Positions 51,606-61,368 of a stretch of 64,000 nt of DNA are shown here, piece after piece (position 1 is the stretch's first letter; each line of letters opens with the position of its first letter). The notes below the pieces were generated by a model that made no database searches, had not been told where the DNA came from, and saw only the letters and a program-made list of their open reading frames with translations. A program made the translations under genes and the position numbers. Source of the stretch: Hyphomonadaceae bacterium. GTDB taxonomy: Bacteria; Pseudomonadota; Alphaproteobacteria; Caulobacterales; Hyphomonadaceae. The stretch spans positions 62,001-126,000 of the forward strand of contig JANSWU010000005.1 of assembly GCA_024743315.1 (NCBI GenBank), read 5' to 3'.

Positions 51606-52782
51606 TTGGCTGACAGCAGCGCCCACGCGCCGCGTGATCGAGGCGCTGCACGGTGCCCGCCCGGACGCAGCTCGGTTTGTCGGTGGCTGTGTGCGCAATA
51701 CGATCATGGCCCGCCCGGTCGACGATATTGATATCGCGACGCAATTAAGGCCCGAAGAAACTTTGGCCGCGCTCGAACGGGCGAAGATCCGCGCCATTCC
51801 GACCGGCATCGACCACGGCACTGTCACCGCGGTGGTCGATCACCAGCCGTTCGAGATTACCAGTCTGCGTCGGGATGTTGAAACCGATGGCCGCCGCGCC
51901 GTGGTCGCGTTCACAGACGATTGGACCGAAGATGCGCAGCGCCGGGACTTTCGTCTTAATGCGCTTTATGCCGCCCCCGATGGCGAAGTCTTCGACCCGG
52001 TCGGCGGCGGGGTCGATGATGCGCTCGCGGGCCGCGTGATCTTCATCGGGGATGCCGACGAACGCTTGCGTGAAGACTATTTGCGGATCCTGCGCTTCTT
52101 TCGATTCAATGCCTGGTATGGGGCGGGCATTGATGCGGACGGCCGCGCGGCCTGCGAACGTCAGCGCTCGGGTTTGGCGAAAATTGCCCGTGAACGGATC
52201 TGGAAAGAGTTAAAGAAACTGCTGGCTGCAGAAATGCCGCGCCGCGCCGTTGAAGCGATGGGCGAGACCGGTGTGCTGGATGCGGTCTTGCCCGAACATC
52301 GTGGCGCAGATGGCTTGCATGATCTTGAACTGACCGAGCAGCTGACCGGCGTGCAGCCTGATCCGATGTTGCGTCTTATGGCTTTATTGCCGCGCTCGGC
52401 CTTAGCGGTGCAACAGACGGGGCAGGCGTTGCGGCTTTCAAATGAAGAAGCGGGGCGGCTGACCATGTGGGCGGCGGACAATTTACCGGAACCGGTGGGC
52501 ATGAAGTCGCGCGAATTGCGGGCCACCCTCTACTGGCATGGCAAACAGGCGGTGGTTGACCGGGCCATGCTGGCAGGCGCGGATGTCCGCGATCTACTGG
52601 CTGCGGTGCGTGCCTGGCGTCGCCCGGAATTCCCGATCAATGGCGATGATGCCCTGGCCGCCGGACTAAAGGGCAAGGATATCGGGGAAGCTTTGAGCCG
52701 TGTCGCTCGCGTCTGGGTGGATAGCGATTTTGATCTTGAGCGCCCGGCTTTGCTGGATTTACTGGTTCAGCAGCAAGATTGA
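51565..52782 (+). CDS. CCA-adding tRNA nucleotidyltransferase family enzyme
   Basis: A protein of about 405 residues of the class II poly(A) polymerase/CCA-adding family. The nucleotidyltransferase head contains RFVGGCVRNTIMARPVDDIDIA (GG plus the D-x-D metal site), GIDHGTVTAVV and QRRDFRLNALYA. The neck and tail follow (RIWKELKKLLAAEMPRRAVEAM). It builds or repairs the 3' CCA of tRNA, though poly(A) polymerase activity cannot be excluded from sequence. The start lies inside the previous gene (ATG 51565 or 51568). It overlaps the convergent TspO gene by 24 bases. Confidence 0.93.
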   Translation: MMIRRKLLTTLNADWLTAAPTRRVIEALHGARPDAARFVGGCVRNTIMARPVDDIDIATQLRPEETLAALERAKIRAIPTGIDHGTVTAVVDHQPFEITSLRRDVETDGRRAVVAFTDDWTEDAQRRDFRLNALYAAPDGEVFDPVGGGVDDALAGRVIFIGDADERLREDYLRILRFFRFNAWYGAGIDADGRAACERQRSGLAKIARERIWKELKKLLAAEMPRRAVEAMGETGVLDAVLPEHRGADGLHDLELTEQLTGVQPDPMLRLMALLPRSALAVQQTGQALRLSNEEAGRLTMWAADNLPEPVGMKSRELRATLYWHGKQAVVDRAMLAGADVRDLLAAVRAWRRPEFPINGDDALAAGLKGKDIGEALSRVARVWVDSDFDLERPALLDLLVQQQD

Positions 52783-53244
52783 GAGATTGAGATAGCCGGC
52801 AAAGCTGACCCAGAGCAGATACGGCACCTGCATTACAGCGGCAGCTACAGAATGTTTGGCAAAGGCGCGGATCATCGCGGCAATCATCAACCAGAGCGCC
52901 ACCAGCACCACCATAGAGATCAGCACTTCGTGAAAGCCGAAGAAAAGCCAGCTCCAGGACAGGTTCAAAGCAAGCTGAGTGAAATACAGCCCGAGCGCCG
53001 CCGAACAGGCGGCAAAACTGCCCGCCCGAATGCGCACGAGGATCGCCCCGAGCGCCATCAGCACGAACAGGATGGGCCAGACAATGGCGAACAGGATGTC
53101 CGGCGGCGTGAAGCCTGGTTTTTCCAGCGCATAATACCAGACATCCTCGCTGCCGCCTGACACGGCAGCGCCGAGGCCGGCGGTTGCGGCGGTCACGATG
53201 GCAATGGCGATGGTGACCAGAGTGGCTGGCCGGGATGGGGACAT
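52759..53244 (-). CDS. TspO/MBR-family membrane protein
   Basis: A 161-residue protein with five membrane segments of the TspO (translocator, peripheral benzodiazepine receptor) family. The pattern WYYALEKPGFTPPDILFAIVWPILFVLMALG (W-x-P-P motif region) and LNLSWSWLFFGFHEVLISMVVLVALW are characteristic. Bacterial TspO binds porphyrins and has been linked to tetrapyrrole-dependent regulation; hemF is the next gene upstream on the same strand. ATG 53244 is preferred over TTG 53250. A fourth helix contains FAKHSVAAAVMQVPYLLWVSFAGYLNL. Confidence 0.94.
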   Translation of the reverse strand: MSPSRPATLVTIAIAIVTAATAGLGAAVSGGSEDVWYYALEKPGFTPPDILFAIVWPILFVLMALGAILVRIRAGSFAACSAALGLYFTQLALNLSWSWLFFGFHEVLISMVVLVALWLMIAAMIRAFAKHSVAAAVMQVPYLLWVSFAGYLNLSILLLNQ

Positions 53245-53286
53245 GCTCAAGCTGTAACAGAGCCGGTCTGTTTCGTCACCGGGGGA

Positions 53287-54165
53287 CTAAGGCCATTTCA
53301 CAATCGGTGGCATCGACGACAAAATGCTTGTGACATTGCCGCCCGTCTTGAGGCCAAATGTCGTGCCGCGATCATAGAGCAGGTTGAACTCGACATAGCG
53401 CCCGCGGCGGATCAACTGTTCTTCGCGCTCATCCTCGGTCCAGCCTTCATTCATCCGGCGGCGCGCGAGTTTAGGATAAATGTCGGCAAACTGCTTGCCG
53501 ACATCTTGCGTGAAGGCGAAATCGCGCTCCCAGTCGCCCGTGCTGAACCGATCATAGAAGATGCCGCCCGTGCCGCGGGGCTCATCACGATGCGCGAGAT
53601 GGAAATATTCATCGCAATGCTGCTTCATTTCCGGGTACCAGCTTTCATCGTAAGGATCGCATGCCGCTTTCATTGCCGCGTGAAAGTCGACCGTATCTTC
53701 AAAGTCGGGCTGGCGTTGATACTCGAGCAGCGGGGTCAGGTCGCCGCCACCGCCAAACCAGCTTTCGCTCGTCACCAGCATACGGGTGTTCATATGTACC
53801 GCGGGCACGCGCGGATTGTGCAAGTGAGCGATGAGCGAAATGCCGGCCGCCCAGAATCGCCCATCCGACTGGTCCGCGCCGGGGATCTGCGCCCGAAAGG
53901 CTTCCGAAAACGAGCCATAGACTTCCGAAAAATGCACGCCGACTTTTTCGAAGAACTTGCCGCGCATGATCGCCATGCGGCCACCGCCCAGGTCCTCGCT
54001 GCCATCGCCGCGGCGCCACTCGGTTTTCTCAAATCGACCGGGATCGCCTGTATACAAGGGGCGGTCTGCCTCATCTTCAAGCGCCTCAAACCGGCTGATA
54101 ATGTCGTCTTGAAGGGCCTTGAACCAGGTCGCAGCGCGCTGTTTTTTCGTGTCTAATTCAGTCAT
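53287..54165 (-). CDS. hemF: Aerobic coproporphyrinogen III oxidase
   Basis: A 292-residue HemF that converts coproporphyrinogen III to protoporphyrinogen IX with O2 in heme synthesis. Recognisable segments: [74 protein letters not shown] and [34 protein letters not shown]. The length and motifs are normal. It is divergent from petABC, whose cytochromes need heme. A TspO gene follows on the same strand. Confidence 0.97.
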   Translation of the reverse strand: MTELDTKKQRAATWFKALQDDIISRFEALEDEADRPLYTGDPGRFEKTEWRRGDGSEDLGGGRMAIMRGKFFEKVGVHFSEVYGSFSEAFRAQIPGADQSDGRFWAAGISLIAHLHNPRVPAVHMNTRMLVTSESWFGGGGDLTPLLEYQRQPDFEDTVDFHAAMKAACDPYDESWYPEMKQHCDEYFHLAHRDEPRGTGGIFYDRFSTGDWERDFAFTQDVGKQFADIYPKLARRRMNEGWTEDEREEQLIRRGRYVEFNLLYDRGTTFGLKTGGNVTSILSSMPPIVKWP

Positions 54166-54333
54166 AGGAGCTCTTTAGTGTTGAATCAGGCTCAGCGCTA
54201 GAAGGCTGGTGCGTCTCCCGGTATCGGTATTTCCCCTTATTGCGGTCGGGAAATCTGTCGCATCTCGCACAGCCACAGTAACTTGAAATCAAACGCGAGG
54301 CAGTTTAGGCGGGCGGCAGGAATGGGCAGGAGG

Positions 54334-54354
54334 ATTGCGGCGGTGCGCCGCAAT
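54334..54354. promoter_or_regulatory. Perfect 21-base inverted repeat upstream of petA
   Basis: ATTGCGGCG-GTG-CGCCGCAAT is a perfect 9-base stem with a 3-base centre, 60-80 bases before the petA GTG start and inside the hemF-petA divergent region (248 bases). It could be an operator for a dimeric regulator or an mRNA hairpin in the petABC leader. No FNR-type TTGAT-N4-ATCAA box was seen. Confidence 0.45.
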
Positions 54355-54413
54355 GAAACTTTTCTCGAAAAGTGTATCTAAGCTCAAAATACAACGCTGA
54401 AGGAAGACACACC

Positions 54414-54983
54414 GTGAGCGACTCAACTACGACCGCCACTGAACAAGTGGACGAAGAGCGCAGAGATTTTATCCATGTCGCAGCCATCGCAGCAACTGTC
54501 GGCGGCGCCGGCATGGTGGCCTATCCCTTTATCGATCAGATGAATGCGGCTGGGGACACCAAAGCGGCGTCAAGCTTGGAAGTGGATGTTACCAAAGTGC
54601 CTGTTGGCGGCGAAATTCGCGTGCTGATCGGTGGCAAGCCATTCTTCCTGCGTCACCGCACCCCAGAAGAGATTGCAGCTGCTGTGAATGGCAATGGCGC
54701 GCGCCTGCCGGACCCGGAAACCGATGAAGAGCGTCTGATGCCGCTGCCGGACGGGTCTTACAATCCTGCGATTCTGGTAACCTCGGGCGCCTGTACGCAC
54801 CTTGGTTGTGTGCCGGTCGGACCAGCCCAGGGCAATGTTGGCGAATATGGCGGTTGGTACTGCCCCTGCCACGGTTCGCACTATGATACATCAGGCCGGA
54901 TCCGGAAGGGCCCTGCGCCATCGAACCTGCCAATCCCGGATTACGAATGGGTCTCTGACTCAGTCGTCAAAATTTCACTTTAA
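54414..54983 (+). CDS. petA: Ubiquinol-cytochrome c reductase Rieske iron-sulfur subunit
   Basis: A 189-residue Rieske protein of the cytochrome bc1 complex. A short N-terminus is followed by a Tat-like stretch (ERRDFIHVAAIAATVGGAGMVAYP; single Arg pair) that anchors it, then the Rieske fold. The 2Fe-2S ligands are in CTHLGCVPV and CPCHGSHYD, with the conserved GPAPSNLPIPDY after it. The start is GTG 54414, with AAGGAAG about ten bases before. It is the first gene of petABC. The region 63-100 (FFLRHRTPEEIA) is typical of the alphaproteobacterial protein. Confidence 0.96.
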   Translation: MSDSTTTATEQVDEERRDFIHVAAIAATVGGAGMVAYPFIDQMNAAGDTKAASSLEVDVTKVPVGGEIRVLIGGKPFFLRHRTPEEIAAAVNGNGARLPDPETDEERLMPLPDGSYNPAILVTSGACTHLGCVPVGPAQGNVGEYGGWYCPCHGSHYDTSGRIRKGPAPSNLPIPDYEWVSDSVVKISL

Positions 54984-55001
54984 AGGAAGGACAAGAGACC
55001 C

Positions 55002-56444
55002 ATGAGCGGACACGAGTCCACCTACGAGCCGAAATCAGGCTTTACAAAATGGCTGGATAATCGCCTGCCAATCGTGCGCCTGGCGCATGACAGCTTTGTC
55101 GATTTTCCGACGCCAAAAAACTTGAACTATTGGTACACGTTCGGCGGCATTCTCGCCGTCTGTCTGGTCATCCAGATCATTACCGGCGTGGTTTTGGCCA
55201 TGCACTATACCGCAACCGTCGACGAGGCTTTCGGGTCGGTTGAGCGGATCATGCGTGACGTGCCTTATGGGTGGCTGATCCGGAACATTCACATGGTCGG
55301 GGCGTCGATGTTCTTCCTCGCGGTCTATGTCCACATGTTCCGCGGCTTGTATTACGGTTCTTACAAGGCCCCCCGCGAAGTGTTGTGGCTGCTGGGCTGT
55401 GTTATCTTCCTGTTGATGATGGCAACGGCCTTCCTTGGCTATATGCTGCCATGGGGACAAATGTCGCTGCACGGCGCCAACGTGATCATCAACCTGTTCG
55501 GGGCAATCCCACTGGTCGGTGAAAGCATTCAGGCCTGGCTGATGGGCGGACCGTCAGTTGGTAACCAGACTCTGCAACGCTTCTTCTCGCTGCACTATTT
55601 GCTGCCCTTCATGATTGCCGGGGTTGTGATCCTGCACATTTGGGCGCTGCACGTGCCGGGCAATAATAACCCGACCGGACAGGAAGTTCAGGATGTCGAG
55701 AAAGACACTGTTCCATTCCACCCCTATTACACGGTCAAAGACGGCTTCGCGATTGTGGTCTTCCTGATCATCTTTGCCGCGTTCGTCTTCTACGCTCCAA
55801 ACGTTCTCGGGCACGCCGACAATTATATCGAAGCGAACCCATTGGTGACCCCAGCGCACATCGTGCCGGAATGGTATCTATTGCCATTCTACGCGATCCT
55901 GCGGGCGATCACGTTCAATATCGGACCGATCGATGCGAAGCTACTGGGTGTGATCTTCATGTTCGGCTCGATCGCCGTGCTCTTTGCGCTGCCATGGCTC
56001 GACACGTCGAAAGTGAAGTCGATGCGCTATCGCCCGGTGGCGAAGCAATTCTTCTTCGGATTCGTCGTTGCCTGTCTGCTGCTCAGCTGGTGCGGGGCCG
56101 AGAACCCGGATAACCCAATCATCAAAATGGGCGAAGACAAGCTGATCGTGACCTATACCGATGCAGCGGGTCTCGAAGGCTCTCGTGTGTTCGAGGAATA
56201 CGCGCCAGCGTCGCAATTCCGCGAAGAGACCGTCACAGCAGGCGGTACGGCCTCGCTCGGCATTCAGGTGGCTCCGGCCTTCCGGTTCCTGCACCTGTCG
56301 CAGCTGATGACACTGTACTATTTCGCCTACTTCCTGATCATCCTGCCATGGCTCGGTCTGCGGGAGCGTCCGAAAGGTGAGCCGGACTCCATTCACCAGT
56401 CCATTCTTGGCAATGAAGCGCCTGCTGCGGCGCCAGCGGAATAA
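55002..56444 (+). CDS. petB: Ubiquinol-cytochrome c reductase cytochrome b
   Basis: A 480-residue integral-membrane cytochrome b with about eight to nine helices. It carries the two b hemes and both quinone sites. The conserved parts include [57 protein letters not shown], the GDxPLVG-like region, and the [15 protein letters not shown] (PEWY) Qo motif. It lies 18 bases after petA with AAGGAAGG upstream. An extended C-terminus beyond residue 420 is longer than in the smallest members. Confidence 0.97.
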   Translation: MSGHESTYEPKSGFTKWLDNRLPIVRLAHDSFVDFPTPKNLNYWYTFGGILAVCLVIQIITGVVLAMHYTATVDEAFGSVERIMRDVPYGWLIRNIHMVGASMFFLAVYVHMFRGLYYGSYKAPREVLWLLGCVIFLLMMATAFLGYMLPWGQMSLHGANVIINLFGAIPLVGESIQAWLMGGPSVGNQTLQRFFSLHYLLPFMIAGVVILHIWALHVPGNNNPTGQEVQDVEKDTVPFHPYYTVKDGFAIVVFLIIFAAFVFYAPNVLGHADNYIEANPLVTPAHIVPEWYLLPFYAILRAITFNIGPIDAKLLGVIFMFGSIAVLFALPWLDTSKVKSMRYRPVAKQFFFGFVVACLLLSWCGAENPDNPIIKMGEDKLIVTYTDAAGLEGSRVFEEYAPASQFREETVTAGGTASLGIQVAPAFRFLHLSQLMTLYYFAYFLIILPWLGLRERPKGEPDSIHQSILGNEAPAAAPAE

Positions 56445-56457
56445 GGATATCTCCAGT

Positions 56458-57402
56458 ATGAAATTCCTACGTCCACTCATTATTGGCCTTGGGGCCCTTG
56501 CCATCGGACTGACCGCGGATGCGGCCGGTGGCGCGAAGAAGTCTAAAGCACCAGAAGGCGGTTGGCCTTTCGCGAAAGTGCCTGCCGGTCAATTGGATCA
56601 GCAAAGCATGCAGCGCGGCTTCCAGGTCTACAAAGAGGTCTGCGCCTCGTGCCATGGCATGAAGCTGCTTTCCTATCGCAATCTTGGGGAACCTGGCGGC
56701 CCGTTCTATGACGACGCCTACCCAAATGCGAATGACAATCCGCTGGTAAAGGCGATCGCGGCGGAATACGAAGTTATGGATGCGACGCCAGACGAATTCG
56801 GCGATCCCGTGTTCCGTCCAGCCATCCCGGCTGACACGTTCCGTGAGCCATATCCGAATGAACAAGCCGCGCGTGCGGCCAATGGTGGTGCTTTGCCACC
56901 GGATCTTTCGGTCATCACCAAGGCGCGCGGTAAGGGCGCTGAAGGCGATGGTGCGTCTTATGTCTACTCATTGATGAAAGGCTATCCGAGCTTTGATGAG
57001 GTCAAATTTCGCGAAGAGCCGAACGGTGAGTTCGTCAACTATCTTGAGTTCGATGATGGCGAGAAAGTTGGTGAGCTGATCCAACCGATCGGCGTGTACT
57101 ACAACCCGTATTTTGCCGGTGATACAGCGCCGCAATGGAGCGGCGACCCACGTCACAAGCCATATGGCGGCTTCCTGGCCATGCCCGCGCAGCTGCCGGA
57201 CGGTCGAGTTGAATATATGGATGGCACTGAGGCCACAACGGCGCAGATGGCCTATGATGTCGCCATGTTCTTGCATTGGGCCGGCGATCCTAAACAGGTT
57301 CAGCGCAAATCATTGGCGCTACCCGTGATGATCTATTTGGTGCTGCTCTCGATCCTGCTCTGGTTCTCGTACAAGCGGATCTGGCGCAACGTGGCGCACT
57401 AG
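56458..57402 (+). CDS. petC: Ubiquinol-cytochrome c reductase cytochrome c1
   Basis: A 314-residue cytochrome c1. A signal peptide (about 1-22), heme motif CASCHGM (residues 61-67), the axial Met region (late in the domain), the acidic EEPNGEFVNYLEFDD segment and a C-terminal membrane anchor (SLALPVMIYLVLLSILLWFSYKRIW) are visible. It passes electrons to soluble cytochrome c. ATG 56458 lies 14 bases after the petB stop with AAGGA upstream; longer in-frame starts lie inside petB and lack the signal peptide. It is followed by a terminator. Confidence 0.97.
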   Translation: MKFLRPLIIGLGALAIGLTADAAGGAKKSKAPEGGWPFAKVPAGQLDQQSMQRGFQVYKEVCASCHGMKLLSYRNLGEPGGPFYDDAYPNANDNPLVKAIAAEYEVMDATPDEFGDPVFRPAIPADTFREPYPNEQAARAANGGALPPDLSVITKARGKGAEGDGASYVYSLMKGYPSFDEVKFREEPNGEFVNYLEFDDGEKVGELIQPIGVYYNPYFAGDTAPQWSGDPRHKPYGGFLAMPAQLPDGRVEYMDGTEATTAQMAYDVAMFLHWAGDPKQVQRKSLALPVMIYLVLLSILLWFSYKRIWRNVAH

Positions 57403-57431
57403 CCGCGTCACCACATCAACGTGAATTGACG

Positions 57432-57465
57432 ACCCCGCTCTGGATTGTTCCAAGGGCGGGGTTTT
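57432..57465 (+). terminator. Rho-independent terminator of petABC
   Basis: ACCCCGC (57432-57438) pairs with GCGGGGT (57456-57462) across a 17-base loop, followed by TTTT. It lies 30 bases past the petC stop and just before the next gene's ribosome site. Confidence 0.75.
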
Positions 57466-57483
57466 CGCATCAGGAGAGTCTCA

Positions 57484-58362
57484 ATGTCGAAATGGGTGAT
57501 CGGGGTGATCGGGGGCTCGGGCCTGTATGAAATTGATGGGCTCGAATGCGCTGAGGAGATCACGCTCGAAACGCCCTGGGGCGCACCGTCTGACGCTTTG
57601 ATAAAAGGACAGGTAGGCGAGGTTGAGTTCGTCTTCTTGCCACGCCACGGCAAAGGTCATCGCCTGACCCCGACCAGTGTGCCGTACCGCGCCAACATCG
57701 ACGCGCTGAAACGCCTTGGATGCACCGACGTTTTGTCCTTCTCAGCCTGCGGCTCCTTGCAGGAACAATATGCCCCCGGCGAAATCGTTTTGGTCGATCA
57801 ATTCATTGATCGCACATTTGCGCGTGAGAAGAGCTTCTTCGGGCCCGGCATGGTCGCCCATGTTTCAATGGCCGATCCGATCTGTCATCGCTTGTCAGGC
57901 CTGGCAGGAGAGGCGATGCGGGCGGTCGGCGCGACCGTGCATGTCGGCGGGACTTATTTGAGTATGGAAGGTCCGCAATTCTCGTCGCGGGCGGAAAGCC
58001 ATCTTTACCGCCAGTGGGGCTGTGATGTGATCGGCATGACCAATATGCCCGAAGCCAAGCTCGCGCGCGAAGCCGAGCTGCCTTACGCCACGGTCGCCAT
58101 GGTCACGGATTATGATTGCTGGCGCGAGGACGCGGCGGCGGTCGAAGTGACCAATGTGCTGGACATCATGCGCGCAAATACAGCCAAGGCCAAGGCCGCG
58201 ATTGGCCAACTGGCTAAGGCCCTGCAAGGCGTCGCGCGGACGCCCTCGCCGCAAGGCATAGAGACTTGTCTCGATTACGCCCTGATCACTTCGCCCGACG
58301 CCCGGGACCCGGCTGTGCTGGCCAAACTCGATGCAGTCGCGGGCCGCGTGCTTGGCGCGTAA
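57484..58362 (+). CDS. mtnP: S-methyl-5'-thioadenosine phosphorylase
   Basis: A 292-residue purine nucleoside phosphorylase-type enzyme, MTA phosphorylase group. It opens with VIGVIGGSGLYEIDGLE (phosphate loop GGSG). FLPRHGKGHRLTPTSVPYRANIDALK and MEGPQFSSRAES (with the Met/Glu/Gly of the nucleoside pocket) are typical; VGMTNMPEAKLAREAELPYATVAMVTDYDCW contains the specificity loop. It recycles MTA to adenine and methylthioribose-1-phosphate. AGGAGAG precedes ATG 57484. It stands alone after the pet terminator; a related inosine/guanosine use is less likely. Confidence 0.92.
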   Translation: MSKWVIGVIGGSGLYEIDGLECAEEITLETPWGAPSDALIKGQVGEVEFVFLPRHGKGHRLTPTSVPYRANIDALKRLGCTDVLSFSACGSLQEQYAPGEIVLVDQFIDRTFAREKSFFGPGMVAHVSMADPICHRLSGLAGEAMRAVGATVHVGGTYLSMEGPQFSSRAESHLYRQWGCDVIGMTNMPEAKLAREAELPYATVAMVTDYDCWREDAAAVEVTNVLDIMRANTAKAKAAIGQLAKALQGVARTPSPQGIETCLDYALITSPDARDPAVLAKLDAVAGRVLGA

Positions 58363-58471
58363 GTCACAGGCGCTGCTGAATCCTCACGCGTGACAGTAGA
58401 GTCATCTTGCGACTCAGCCAGCCTTCGTCTTTAAGCCGTAAACAGGCGATACGGGCAAAGGCGGCACTTTC

Positions 58472-59404
58472 ATGAAACTCATCTCCTGTAATGCAAATCG
58501 TCCGCTTTCAGAGGCGATTGCAGATCATCTCGATTGTCCGCTGACGGATGCTGAGGTGAAGAATTTTGCCGACAATGAGATTTTCGTTCGAATCAATGAG
58601 AATGTCCGCGGCGAAGACGTCTTTGTGATCCAATCAACGTCGCGTCCCGCCAATGACAATTTGATGGAATTATTGATCTGTATCGATGCGCTGCGGCGTG
58701 CCTCGGCGGCCCGTATTACGGCGGTCATTCCATATTTTGGTTATGCTCGACAGGACCGCAAAACGGATGGCCGGACGCCGATCTCGGCCAAGCTGGTGGC
58801 CAATCTGATCTCGGCCTCAGGCACCGACCGGGTCCTGACCATGGATTTGCACGCCGGACAGATCCAGGGCTTTTTCGATATTCCAACGGACAATATGATT
58901 GCCCTGCCGGTCATGGTCGATGATGTCCAACGACGCATGGGGTCTGAGAACCTGATGGTCGTGTCGCCAGACGTTGGCGGCGTGGTGCGGGCGCGCTCGT
59001 TCGCCAAGCGCATTGGCGCCGATCTCGCCATTGTCGACAAACGACGCCCGGAAGCCGGCAAGTCGGAAGTCATGAATATTATTGGCGACGTCTCAGGCCG
59101 AAAATGCATTCTCGTCGATGATATTTGCGACTCTGGCGGCACGCTTTGCAATGCGGCTGCGGCCCTGAAGGAACAGGGAGCGACCGCCGTCAGCGCTTAT
59201 ATCACGCACGGCGTGCTCTCGAACAATGCGGTTCAGCGCGTAGAGAAATCGGTCATGGATGAGCTGGTCATCTGCAACACGATCCAGCCGAGCGAGGCTG
59301 ACCTGAAGTCCAAGAAACTGCGTGTGCTCTCCGTCGCCCCACTCCTGGGCGAAGCGATCCGCCGGATCGCCAATAATGAGAGCGTTTCGAAACTGTTCGA
59401 CTAG
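58472..59404 (+). CDS. prs: Ribose-phosphate pyrophosphokinase
   Basis: A 310-residue PRPP synthetase, making phosphoribosyl diphosphate from ribose 5-phosphate and ATP. The flexible catalytic region [10 protein letters not shown], the divalent metal site [17 protein letters not shown] and the PRPP loop [18 protein letters not shown] are intact. Length and order are standard. It is preceded by a ribosome site AAAGGCGG. The last codon's TAG overlaps the TAG of the convergent membrane protease gene as CTAG. Confidence 0.98.
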   Translation: MKLISCNANRPLSEAIADHLDCPLTDAEVKNFADNEIFVRINENVRGEDVFVIQSTSRPANDNLMELLICIDALRRASAARITAVIPYFGYARQDRKTDGRTPISAKLVANLISASGTDRVLTMDLHAGQIQGFFDIPTDNMIALPVMVDDVQRRMGSENLMVVSPDVGGVVRARSFAKRIGADLAIVDKRRPEAGKSEVMNIIGDVSGRKCILVDDICDSGGTLCNAAAALKEQGATAVSAYITHGVLSNNAVQRVEKSVMDELVICNTIQPSEADLKSKKLRVLSVAPLLGEAIRRIANNESVSKLFD

Positions 59405-60783
59405 CTCTTATACAGTTTCAGGCCTTTGACCTTTTGCGGGTCAACATGCTCGCCATCCTTATAGACTTCGAGATGCAAGTGCGGGCCGGTTGAGTTTGGC
59501 GCGGTCTTTCCAACCAGGCCAATCACGTCGCCAGCTTTTAGCTTCTGACCCTTGTCGACCTTGATCTTGTGCAGGGATGAGAAGCGCATCTTGCGACCAT
59601 CCTCGAATAGGATGTCGACCGTGTAGCCGTAGCCATCCTTCTTGCCTTTCCAGAGCACTTTGGCGTCGGCAGGGGCATACACCACGGTTTGCATCTTGGC
59701 ACCCAGATCCACGCCATAATGCCATTTCTTGGTGTCTTCCCACTCATAATAGACCTCGCCGAAGGGCGCGGTGATTTTCGAACTGGTCGCCAGAACCGGA
59801 TGGGTGAAAATGGAATTCGTGACCACGCTGGTGGCCTGAGCGAGCGACAGCGGCGCCAGAACCAGACCGGCCGCCAGAGCCATGATCGCCATGCGCTGAC
59901 GCGGCTTGCGGGCGTCGCGCTCCAAGAGTTGGGTCAGGCGTTTTTTCAGGGTCTCGTGACGCGGCAGGATGAAGGCCGCCACGGGTAGCGCATGCTGTGG
60001 CATCGGCCGCGTGACCCGGGCCGTATTGGCGAGTGCGCGGGCATACGCGACATTGTCCCCGGTAAGGGCCGCGGTTTGCTCATCGGTGGCTGCCTCACGC
60101 CAATAATCCAGCTCCCGACGCATCATCCAGGCAAAGGGCGAAAACCAAAACACATCGGCGACCAGGCGCTCAAACGGGCGCGACAGGAGATCGCCGCGTG
60201 CAATATGGGTGCATTCATGCGCGAGGATAATGTCGGCGTCTTCCTGATCGGTAATCGCGTCCGGCAAATAGATGGTGCGCTGGCCAATCCCGGCCAGGAA
60301 AGGCGAACCATGCGGGATGCTGGCCGTGGCCGGAATATGGCCGAGGCCCAGCGCCTTGGCCCAGCGCCGCGCGCTGACATCGGGGTTCGGTCGCGCCATC
60401 CGCTTGATGCTCTGCAACCGGATTTGGCACAGCATGTTTAAGCCAAATCGCGCCGCCCAGCCCGTCAACAGGACAGCCATCAGGATCATGCCAATAATTG
60501 GGGTTGCGGACGACGCCGTCGCCGCCTGTACAGCGGCATTGGTTGAGAGCACTTCAGCGGCGCCGCCTATATAGGGCATGTCGGGGATCGGGGTCGCCAT
60601 CGGCGTCGGGATGACAGCATAGATGCCCGCAATCACCCAGGGTAGAAACGCCAGGAAGGCAGCACCTCTCCAGATTGTGTGAGCGAACCGAGCTGGCACG
60701 GGTTCGCGGCTCAGAAACTGAGCTCCCCCCGCTAATAGCCCGGTCCATAGCAATGAAAACGCGATGAACCAGAGGGCTGACAT
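59401..60783 (-). CDS. BlaR1-like M56 membrane protease fused to an M23 peptidase
   Basis: A 460-residue fusion. Residues 1-310 form a BlaR1/M56-type part: membrane segments at about 5-22, 38-58, 95-115 and 298-317, with zinc-protease motif HECTH (189-193) and an ExxxD (230-234). Residues 335-450 form an M23 (LytM) peptidase with all four signature ligands: H355 and D359 (HYGVDL), H435 and H437 (HLHLEV). In BlaR1 the C-terminus is instead a beta-lactam-sensing transpeptidase fold. The gene is next to a BlaI repressor three bases upstream. It may link cell-wall state to proteolytic release of the repressor. M23 should be periplasmic if the last segment crosses the membrane. Confidence 0.93.
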   Translation of the reverse strand: MSALWFIAFSLLWTGLLAGGAQFLSREPVPARFAHTIWRGAAFLAFLPWVIAGIYAVIPTPMATPIPDMPYIGGAAEVLSTNAAVQAATASSATPIIGMILMAVLLTGWAARFGLNMLCQIRLQSIKRMARPNPDVSARRWAKALGLGHIPATASIPHGSPFLAGIGQRTIYLPDAITDQEDADIILAHECTHIARGDLLSRPFERLVADVFWFSPFAWMMRRELDYWREAATDEQTAALTGDNVAYARALANTARVTRPMPQHALPVAAFILPRHETLKKRLTQLLERDARKPRQRMAIMALAAGLVLAPLSLAQATSVVTNSIFTHPVLATSSKITAPFGEVYYEWEDTKKWHYGVDLGAKMQTVVYAPADAKVLWKGKKDGYGYTVDILFEDGRKMRFSSLHKIKVDKGQKLKAGDVIGLVGKTAPNSTGPHLHLEVYKDGEHVDPQKVKGLKLYKS

Positions 60784-60786
60784 ACT

Positions 60787-61167
60787 CTACTCCTCGTTTT
60801 GGCGAGCTTCTGCGGCGTTGATAATGGCGTCGAGCTCATCAAGCTCGGCATCAGACAGGTGAGGGCTTTCGGCAAACATGGTGGCCGGGATCGGGCCATC
60901 CATATCCAGGACTTTGCGCGCCAGATGACGCACCAGACTGCCCAGGGTTTCGACGCGGTCGAGCATTGGCTCGAACGTTACCGGGTCGACATCGCCATTA
61001 CGCTTAACCCAACCCTTGGCCTCCATACGCCCGAGCACAGTGCGCGTGGTCGAGAGCTGCCAGTCTTGTGAGGGGCCGACGGCTTCGTGAAGCTGTCGCG
61101 CGGTCTTGGCGCCGCTGGTCCAAAGATATTTCAGAATCACAAGTTCTGATGGATTTGGGTTGGCCAT
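60787..61167 (-). CDS. BlaI/MecI-family transcriptional repressor
   Basis: A 126-residue winged-helix repressor of the BlaI/MecI/CopY family. The N-terminal domain LVILKYLWTSGAKTARQLHEAV and WQLSTTRTVLGRMEAKGWVKRNG is typical. The C-terminal helices mediate dimerisation and carry the site cleaved by the M56 partner in other systems. It is followed three bases later by the M56-M23 gene, an operon. Two TACA-N2-TGTA-type boxes lie 20-43 bases upstream of ATG 61167, so self-repression is likely. No beta-lactamase gene is adjacent. Confidence 0.92.
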   Translation of the reverse strand: MANPNPSELVILKYLWTSGAKTARQLHEAVGPSQDWQLSTTRTVLGRMEAKGWVKRNGDVDPVTFEPMLDRVETLGSLVRHLARKVLDMDGPIPATMFAESPHLSDAELDELDAIINAAEARQNEE

Positions 61168-61186
61168 ATAACGTCCTCACTGGTGC

Positions 61187-61210
61187 TACAGCTGTAAAAC
61201 TACGCCTGTA
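61187..61210. promoter_or_regulatory. Two TACA-N2-TGTA-type operator boxes before the BlaI gene
   Basis: TACAGCTGTA (61187-61196) is a perfect palindrome and an exact TACANNTGTA match to the BlaI/CopY-type consensus. TACGCCTGTA (61201-61210) matches with one change. They are four bases apart, upstream of the BlaI-family start codon on the minus strand, as expected for autorepression. They also lie about 160 bases before rplY. Confidence 0.75.
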
Positions 61211-61368
61211 AACTCAAACGAGTCAAGTGACATGTGACTTAGGTGTTGCCGCTGCAGCCCCTTTCCCGTATAGGCAGCGCCTTGAAGAAAGGGCGGCGCG
61301 AGGCCGTGCCTGTCAGGCTGTCACCGCGGACACGATCCGAGGCGGACTTCAGGGCGAAAGGAAAGAAT

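Noticed and set aside
59401-60783. Calling the M56 protein a beta-lactam sensor BlaR1
   Set aside because: The transpeptidase-like sensor domain is absent; the C-terminus is an M23 peptidase and no beta-lactamase gene is adjacent.
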